Shown here: positions 58,477 to 64,000 of the stretch, in pieces
Numbering within the stretch: position 1 is the stretch's first letter
How the letters are laid out: each line of letters begins with the position of its first letter
Assembly: GCA_020536535.1 (NCBI GenBank)
Contig: JAHLWZ010000022.1
Span: 1 to 64,000 of the forward strand
Source: Pelomyxa schiedti
Taxonomy: Eukaryota > Evosea > Pelobiontida > Pelomyxidae
DNA length: 64,000 nt
Direction of reading: 5' to 3'
Translations under genes and position numbers: made by a program
Notes under the pieces: model-generated
Told to the model about the DNA's origin: nothing
Database searches by the model: none
Seen by the model: only the letters and a program-made list of their open reading frames with translations

Positions 58477-59709
58477 ATGAGCGCAGACGAGTTTCTCGAA
58501 TCTCCAACAATACCGCTCCTCGGAAACTACGCCCTTCCCGACGCAGTTGCCAACTACACCCACAATAGGCGCGGCGCAGACGGCTTGGAGCCCATGCCTA
58601 TCCACGAAATGCACATGTATTTTGACTGGGACGAGGTCAAGAGGGTTTTTACGCCCAAGAGGAGAGAGAACCCCGACTTAATTTTGGCGGGCCTCTTTTT
58701 GGGAGACCAGAGAAATGCCTATTCACGACATGTACTTGAATATCTTTTTTTTTTTCTCTCGCTCTCTTTTGGAGTTGTTGCCTGTGTGTTGTTTATGTTC
58801 TTTTTTGTTTTGGAGGCTAACTTCTTCCAAAAGACTTTGGAAAAGTTCAATATTACCCACGTTCTGTCTGTTTTATCCGGTGTTGACGTTCCAGTGCACA
58901 GGTCCAAGTTTTCTTCCCGAGTAGTGGTTGACACCATAATGTACGTCTCCGCCTCAAACATGAATGTCCACTCAATCGTTTTTAACAGAGTGCCGGACGA
59001 GGCCAAGGCGGATATATCGCAGCATTTCACTACTGCCATTGCAGTAATAGACAAGGCCTTACAAGATGGAGAAAACATCCTGGTCCACTGTGCTTGGGGG
59101 ATGAGCCGCTCTGCCACGGTTGTCATTGCTTATCTGATGTACAAGTTCGGCATTAATCTGACAGAGGCCATGCGCCATGTTCGGGACAGCAGGCCAATTG
59201 CCACCCTCAACCCAGGATTCAAACAGCAATTAGTGGCCTGGAGCCGCAGAGTTTCTTCCGTGGAGTTCAGCGTGCGGGATGTTGAGACTCAGTGGGGCGA
59301 GAGTGTATTTATTGTAGGGAGCTCAGCTGAATTGGGCAATTGGACTTGCACCAAGGCTAACCAGATGAAATGGGTTGCCCCCGGAATATGGAAAGCCCAG
59401 CTTCCCGTTTACGCCCACAAGTTCGAATACAAGTACGTCATAGCCAAGTGCGCCGATACTGAAGTAGGCACCTTACTCGTTGACGAGCACAAGACATGGG
59501 AGGGAGGCCTTATGAACCGCGTTTACGACGGCTCGCGGCACTTCCTCAGAGAGAGCTGGGACTTGATAGTCAGGCCGCACGAGGCCCCCGCCCCCGCGGA
59601 GCCCCCTGCCCACAACCATTACGCCATCTTCACCAACCTGGTTCCCCGCCGGGCCACCGCGGTCCGCGAAGACGCCCACCAGAACCCCCGCACTACGTCT
59701 TTGAGCTAG
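58477..59709 (+). CDS. Dual-specificity phosphatase with C-terminal starch-binding (CBM20-like) domain
   Basis: Candidate glucan phosphatase. The ATG at 58477 is followed by a roughly 60-residue lead (MSADEFLESPTIPLLGNYAL), then LILAGLFLGDQRNA and FNITHVLSVLSGVDVP. The catalytic loop is VHCAWGMSRSATVVIAYLMY (HCx5R, about 59083-59140), with AMRHVRDSRPIATLNPGFKQ completing the DSP fold. The C-terminal part reads WGESVFIVGSSAELGNW, WVAPGIWKAQLPVYAHKFEY and KYVIAK, the pattern of CBM20/AMPK-type carbohydrate modules with aromatic contacts. Plants carry DSP-CBM48 (SEX4) and animals CBM20-DSP (laforin); here the module is CBM20-like but C-terminal. The hydrophobic Phe-rich stretch at 58732-58823 is flanked by GTACTT and GGAG and may be an in-frame intron. 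Confidence 0.85.
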   Translation: MSADEFLESPTIPLLGNYALPDAVANYTHNRRGADGLEPMPIHEMHMYFDWDEVKRVFTPKRRENPDLILAGLFLGDQRNAYSRHVLEYLFFFLSLSFGVVACVLFMFFFVLEANFFQKTLEKFNITHVLSVLSGVDVPVHRSKFSSRVVVDTIMYVSASNMNVHSIVFNRVPDEAKADISQHFTTAIAVIDKALQDGENILVHCAWGMSRSATVVIAYLMYKFGINLTEAMRHVRDSRPIATLNPGFKQQLVAWSRRVSSVEFSVRDVETQWGESVFIVGSSAELGNWTCTKANQMKWVAPGIWKAQLPVYAHKFEYKYVIAKCADTEVGTLLVDEHKTWEGGLMNRVYDGSRHFLRESWDLIVRPHEAPAPAEPPAHNHYAIFTNLVPRRATAVREDAHQNPRTTSLS

Positions 59710-59766
59710 TCCTCACCCCTCCACCATCGCAAGACTGTAGTTGTTGTACTTGTACTTGGGGGATAA

Positions 59767-59772
59767 AATAAA
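59767..59772 (+). terminator. AATAAA, probable polyadenylation signal of the phosphatase gene
   Basis: AATAAA lies 58 bp past the stop codon at 59709, in an otherwise non-coding 3' flank with a T-rich stretch downstream. Confidence 0.45.
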
Positions 59773-60124
59773 ACCAACTTTGCTGTGTAGCCTACGGCGA
59801 CGCCTCACCTTTACGGTTTATGTTTGTTTAAAAAAAATGAAAAATTAAATTTCGCTTGGTACAAGGCGTTTCAGGGGCCGCGTCACCACATATCGAATTC
59901 TCGGAACCACCCGAAATTTCCCAAAACCTTGAACATCTCGCTCCCTTTCTTTCTCCTCATTGACAACAGTGAATGACTTCTCCCTGATGCGGTCGGAACC
60001 TCATCGTTGAGTACTGCGGATGCCGATCCTCGGTGGGCCTGACAGACGCCCCGTTGAGCTGTTTCAGCCCGTTCCGAATTATCCCGTTTAAGGTAACAAT
60101 AGATGGAATTTCTCGGGTTCTTTT
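59773..60124. other. Convergent 3' flank, no gene seen
   Basis: Lies between the 3' ends of the phosphatase and PDE genes. A minus-strand frame covers 59883-60128 but has no recognised domain. It may hold part of the PDE 3' end if the last exon extends further than I placed it. Confidence 0.35.
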
Positions 60125-63100
60125 TCAAGGAAGTCCGTTCCGTGATGGTGCAGTTTTTGGACGGCCAATTTGGTGGCCTGCGGCGTGAGGGTGAAAAAGA
60201 AAAGAATACAGATACAGACTAATTACTATTTTCATTACTGACCGCTCTTTGTTGTTTCGAGCGCGAGTATGGTGGCCCAGTATTTACTGTTGTTGGTGAG
60301 ATGTTGCATGAGCATTGGGATTGGTAAGAAGGAGTTGAATGCTTCAAACATGGGGCTGGCTACTATCTGCAGGAAGTTCACCTGTGTCTGTGCAACGGTC
60401 TTCACTGACGATTGCTCCCGGTCCATAAAGGTGGTTACCGGTAACCCGAGTTGCCTTTCCTTGTCACCTGAGTTTTGTCGTTTTCAATGGCAACAAGGGT
60501 TGTTTGTGTCATACCTTGGAAGTAGAATTCTTCATTGAGCTTCTGAACCCACACCTGCATGACATCAACAGGTCTGGTTACGTTACTTATGTCCGCTAGT
60601 TTTAAAAGGAGCCTCATGACTAGTAATTTGTCTTCTGCTGAAGACTTGGTTGATATCTGCCCATGTTGACGCAGGGTATTGAATTCACTTACGATCTGAC
60701 CACGTGTTTGTTAATTTGTCAATGTGAACATTCGGAAAACCTTCCAGTGCTGCCCCATATCAGTTCCTGAAGTGGAAGTTTAATTGGCAGCTACAAAAAG
60801 TAGGAAGGTACCCAAAACCAAAGAAATTATTACACTGCGTAAGTGCTTAGTAGCTGAGCTGTCCAAACTCTCTAGTACACCGCTCGCGGTAAGAAGAGAT
60901 AGGCCAACGTGAGCGTGGTGATGTTCCAAGGGCGTTTGGTCATTATATATTTGAGCTAGTTCCTGTTTTTTGTGAGGCGAGCATAAGGGAGAATTTGCAC
61001 ACCGTTTGAGACATAATTTGAAAGCTGTTGTTCAGCCCCTAGTAAATGTTAGGTATTTGTTCCGAAATGTGCTAATACAAGGCAACAGTCATACAGGGTG
61101 ATCAACATCATGTATTACACCAGCCAAAATTAATGCCAAGCGATCAAGTGCTGAGAGACCCAGTTGTTCAGAAAACCAAGAAATTAAACAGAACTTAATT
61201 TCATAAGACTGTAGTGATTGTACTAACATGACATACCAATCCTTGGACAACGTCAGCTGCATGCAAAGCTGTGGACAGTGGGTGGCTAATTATGTCAAAG
61301 AAAAAAAAACCTGAGTGGAACGGAACATCTTGGTATTTCCGAGAAACATTCTTGAAAAATTGAAATAATGAGTCTTCTGCCAGTTCGAGTTCTTGGGCAA
61401 ACTTGCGCACGGCATATATAGCGAAAACTGGGAGTACATCATGGCTAACTTCTACAAATTTGAATATTGAGAAGTTCCAGTCAGCAAATTCTTGTGGTAG
61501 CTGCTGAATAACGTATGACTCGGTTCTTTGGGAATTGATGTAGCTGACAGAGGCTGGGTAGGATGTTATCGAACATTTTAGCATTCTAATGGCACACATT
61601 GCCTGGAAAGGGAGGTAGGAATTAAGTTTGGTTGCTTAGAGGTATTCTTTTGACCAAGTTCCACCTGCAACCATTCCATGGTGGCAGAATCCAGATGTCC
61701 TGCTTGCAAGTTTGGGGCAAAAAGCAATCCCCTATTATGTTTAATACAACGGTCGGACAGGGGAAGGTGCTCACGTGTTGATACCAGAAATCAACTGGGA
61801 AATTACCGCCTGAATACGTGATTTTGAGTAGATATCAGTTGTCTGCTCAGCTACTTGGTGCAGGGTAGCTAGAATTTTCTCCACCCCGCTGTCTAAATCC
61901 AATCCTTCGTTATGCTCGAGGGCATCATGTATTTGTACACTGGCCACTGCAATTCTGTTGGTAATTGCACAAGTGATTCCAAGGAGTGTGCAAATAGCGA
62001 CAAATAAAACAGCAAGCGCAGAAAGAATTGTCCGCTTGTTATTCTCATTGAGGTGTAGCGTGAAGTCATATGAAGGTACAGCAACAACAAGGCTCCAGGA
62101 GGGAAAAAAGCTTTTTCGAAAAATAAACGCTTGGTATGGAAGGTAAACAACAAACCTAGTGAGTAAAGGGTATACACTCACAAAAGTTAAAACGGAATGG
62201 CCATCCACTCTCAAATTTAGCTGTAACTGGGATGTGGAATTGAAAATAAGAGGTCTCTGCAAATGCAGAAGTTCGGTTCCCACTTGCGCTACTATAGTAT
62301 CTTGGCAGTCGTAGACGGATATCAGAGACGAGTTTGCTGCGCGGCCTGCACAAGCGACAGATGATGCTATAATGTACCCAGAAGAGTTACAAAGAAAGAC
62401 TACAGTGTCAGATGAAATGTTCAGCCCGTGTGCAAAGAAGTACGATAGGTTGTCGATTAAGAAGTCCTGGGAAAAAGGGCGTTAGATACACTTCAGAGGA
62501 AGGTTTACATACGGTACCAAAGGAACCCATGTAAACACCACGAATAAAAACTGGTGCAAAAAAGGAGATAATTGTCTGAGAGGTATTATATGAAGTGGCC
62601 TCTTGATGTGGTTGTTCCCACCAACTAGCATTCCCTAGATACTTGGGAAGCCATGTAAAAACGTCATAATACCCTGCAGAAGTCAAATTTTCACCTTTAT
62701 TCGCATTACATGCCCATGTCAGTATAATGAAACGGGTATGAAGTGTTTTCGCCATTAGAGTCCAGAATCCACTCAAACTGATTGCTCAGTGTCCCATTCG
62801 GATATATAACTACTTCCTATAAGAGTGATAACCTTGTCATTAGGTGCGCACTTGAAACTGTAAGATGCAACAAACCTGTCTGAAAGTTTTTCCAGCTACA
62901 TTGTCATAGGAAATACATGTCATGTCCCCTTTCATAGATGCCCAGTAAACATATCGAACGTTATGCGACGGGTCCAGTCTTTTGGTCAAATCCCAGAAAA
63001 AGTGGTGCATTTCGAGGAAAGAAGGGACACTTGGGTTTGTTCCATTCCTTGTTGCCCAATCACTGCTTATTGTGGAAATACTGGAGGCAGAACCCAGATA

Positions 63101-63588
63101 GTTTATGCTGTTGCTTTTAGTGCAGAATGAGAAATGACTTTTATGTACGTTTTTTCATAGGCATTCGCGCAAATGGAGTCTGTTAGTGGAACCAACACAG
63201 AGTAGACACTGTCCCGTCCGGACTGAGTGGCAAGTATAACAGGGACAATGACTTTTTTTTTTTTTGAATTGATTGTCAGGGGGAGATAGTGGAGGAATGA
63301 GGCCTAACCTGAGACAATGACAACCACGCTTATAGAAAGAGCAAGAGCTACTTGTAGAGCCGCCGAAACACGTTTCCAAGAGCGCACGGAACGTCCACGT
63401 CCCTTTGGTTTTCCAGATTCCAACGACTTGACGTTGGAATCGCCGGGGGCCTTGGCCGCCCCTCCGTCCTCAACTCCCGGATCCATTACCTCCACTTCAG
63501 ATCTCGCTGATACGACGTTGCTCTGGATCTCCTGCACACTGCTCAACATCGAGCTCGTAAGACTTTTAACGCCGGTTGTCGTAGACAT
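60125..63588 (-). CDS. Membrane 3',5'-cyclic nucleotide phosphodiesterase with Cache-like sensor and HAMP-like linker
   Basis: Class I PDE coupled to an outside sensor. The ATG at 63588 opens a hydrophilic head, then a TM (SAALQVALALSISVVVIVSG). The ectodomain (about 62930-62150) has NGYYDVFTWLPKYLGNASWW, SFFAPVFIRGVYMGSFGT and FLCNSSGYIIASS, which resembles a Cache sensor. A second TM (TILSALAVLFVAICTLLGIT) is followed by a helical linker of HAMP type. The catalytic domain reads FHSALHAADVVQG (rebuilt over an intron), LALILAGVIHDVDHPG, QIYNDQTPLEHHHAHVGLSL, VLGTDMGQHWKVF, and LLLKLADISNVTRPVDVMQV (metal Asp). C-terminal helices include VNFLQIVASPMFEAFNSFLP. All metal-binding His/Asp residues are visible. 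cAMP versus cGMP preference cannot be told. The last exon (about 60180-60125) is approximate. Confidence 0.85.
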
Positions 63589-64000
63589 CGAAAGCCGCCA
63601 CTGCTTGGTTGGTTGGATCTAGATCGCGCGTAATGATGTCGCTCGTTGCGTCGCAAAGCACGTAGCACCAGCAGGATCCTCCGGCCCCCGGTCGGGTGCG
63701 AATGAGAACAAGGTTTGTTTTGTTGGTTTTATGGAATTCAACGTCGCTTCTGTCGCGTTGAACCGAAATATCAAACGATTCGCCGCCGGGATTCGCTTGA
63801 TGAACTCAACAAAAACACTTTTTCGCCATTCTTGTAATAACTTCCTTCAGCAAACGCGGTTCGCGAACACCGCACACGCCATCAGTGACAACAACAAACA
63901 AACGGGAGATCCAGCGGTGTGTCCGTGTGCCGAATCTACGCTCTCAGATCTCGAGGTATTTGTTCCTGTCGGTGGGCACGCGTCGGCCTTGGCTACGCAC
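63589..64000. other. 5' flank of the PDE gene, no gene seen
   Basis: GC-richer sequence without a convincing frame. It contains a 7-bp inverted repeat TTCAACG (63737-63743) / CGTTGAA (63756-63762) that might be a binding site. A neighbouring gene probably starts or ends beyond the window edge. Confidence 0.35.

Noticed and set aside
1-64000. CRISPR array, bacterial operon, prophage or biosynthetic cluster
   Set aside because: No regular spacer repeats, no ribosome-binding-site-led polycistrons and no phage genes; the gene content and splicing are eukaryotic throughout.

Overview
The window is nuclear DNA from an intron-rich, gene-dense eukaryotic microbe. Almost every gene is cut by short introns (about 40-110 bp, GT..AG, T-rich 3' ends). 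Many first exons are very short, and intergenic gaps are often under 200 bp. The gene set is wholly eukaryotic: SRP receptor beta, AOS1/SAE1, LAS1, mitochondrial processing peptidase, eIF1, kinesin-14, RhoGEF, cyclic-nucleotide PDE and tyrosine-kinase-like receptor kinases. Receptor kinases with LRR and IPT/TIG ectodomains, a PPM phosphatase with an S/Q-rich head and many long S/T/Q-rich tracts suggest a free-living amoeba-like protist (amoebozoan or similar). I cannot fix the species. TAA, TAG and TGA all act as stops.

Layout. 1-3.1 kb: start of a minus-strand gene leaving the window, a WD40 gene (-) and SRP receptor beta (+). 3.2-13.3 kb (-): one very large receptor kinase gene encoding signal peptide, Ser-rich stem, LRR blocks, Cys-rich segment, about ten IPT/TIG domains, one membrane segment, MSP-like domain and TKL kinase. 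13.5-14.7 kb (-): a kinase with altered HRD and DFG motifs. 14.9-17.1 kb: no clear gene, but short direct and inverted repeats. 17.2-19.7 kb (+): XPG-fold (FAM120/asteroid-like) gene. 19.8-20.5 kb: tRNA-like sequence and hairpins. 20.5-35.3 kb: mostly housekeeping genes (AOS1, TatD, LAS1, acyl-CoA-binding protein, MPP beta, Pkr1-like, eIF1, SCI1-like), then a P-loop NTPase of unknown role.

35.5-39.7 kb (-): a carboxylic-acid-reductase-like enzyme (adenylation, carrier and reductase domains) with an N-terminal membrane segment and ZZ-type zinc finger. 39.9-46.7 kb: kinesin-14 (-), a four-TM protein (+) and a PPM phosphatase (-). 47.0-50.9 kb (+): a RING, TRAF zinc finger, pentapeptide repeat and triple SPRY-like protein. 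51.2-63.6 kb: a secreted propeller/EGF protein (+), RhoGEF (-), dual-specificity phosphatase with a C-terminal starch-binding domain (+), and a membrane PDE with a Cache-like sensor (-).

The genes do not form one operon-like system. Signalling is over-represented (two kinases, two phosphatases, RhoGEF, PDE, RING/TRAF protein). The best candidates for undescribed biology are the membrane-anchored ZZ-CAR enzyme, the RING-TRAF-pentapeptide-SPRY protein and the LRR-IPT-MSP receptor kinase. Exon joins were made by eye from splice consensus, reading frame and family motifs, so internal exon borders and some starts are approximate.
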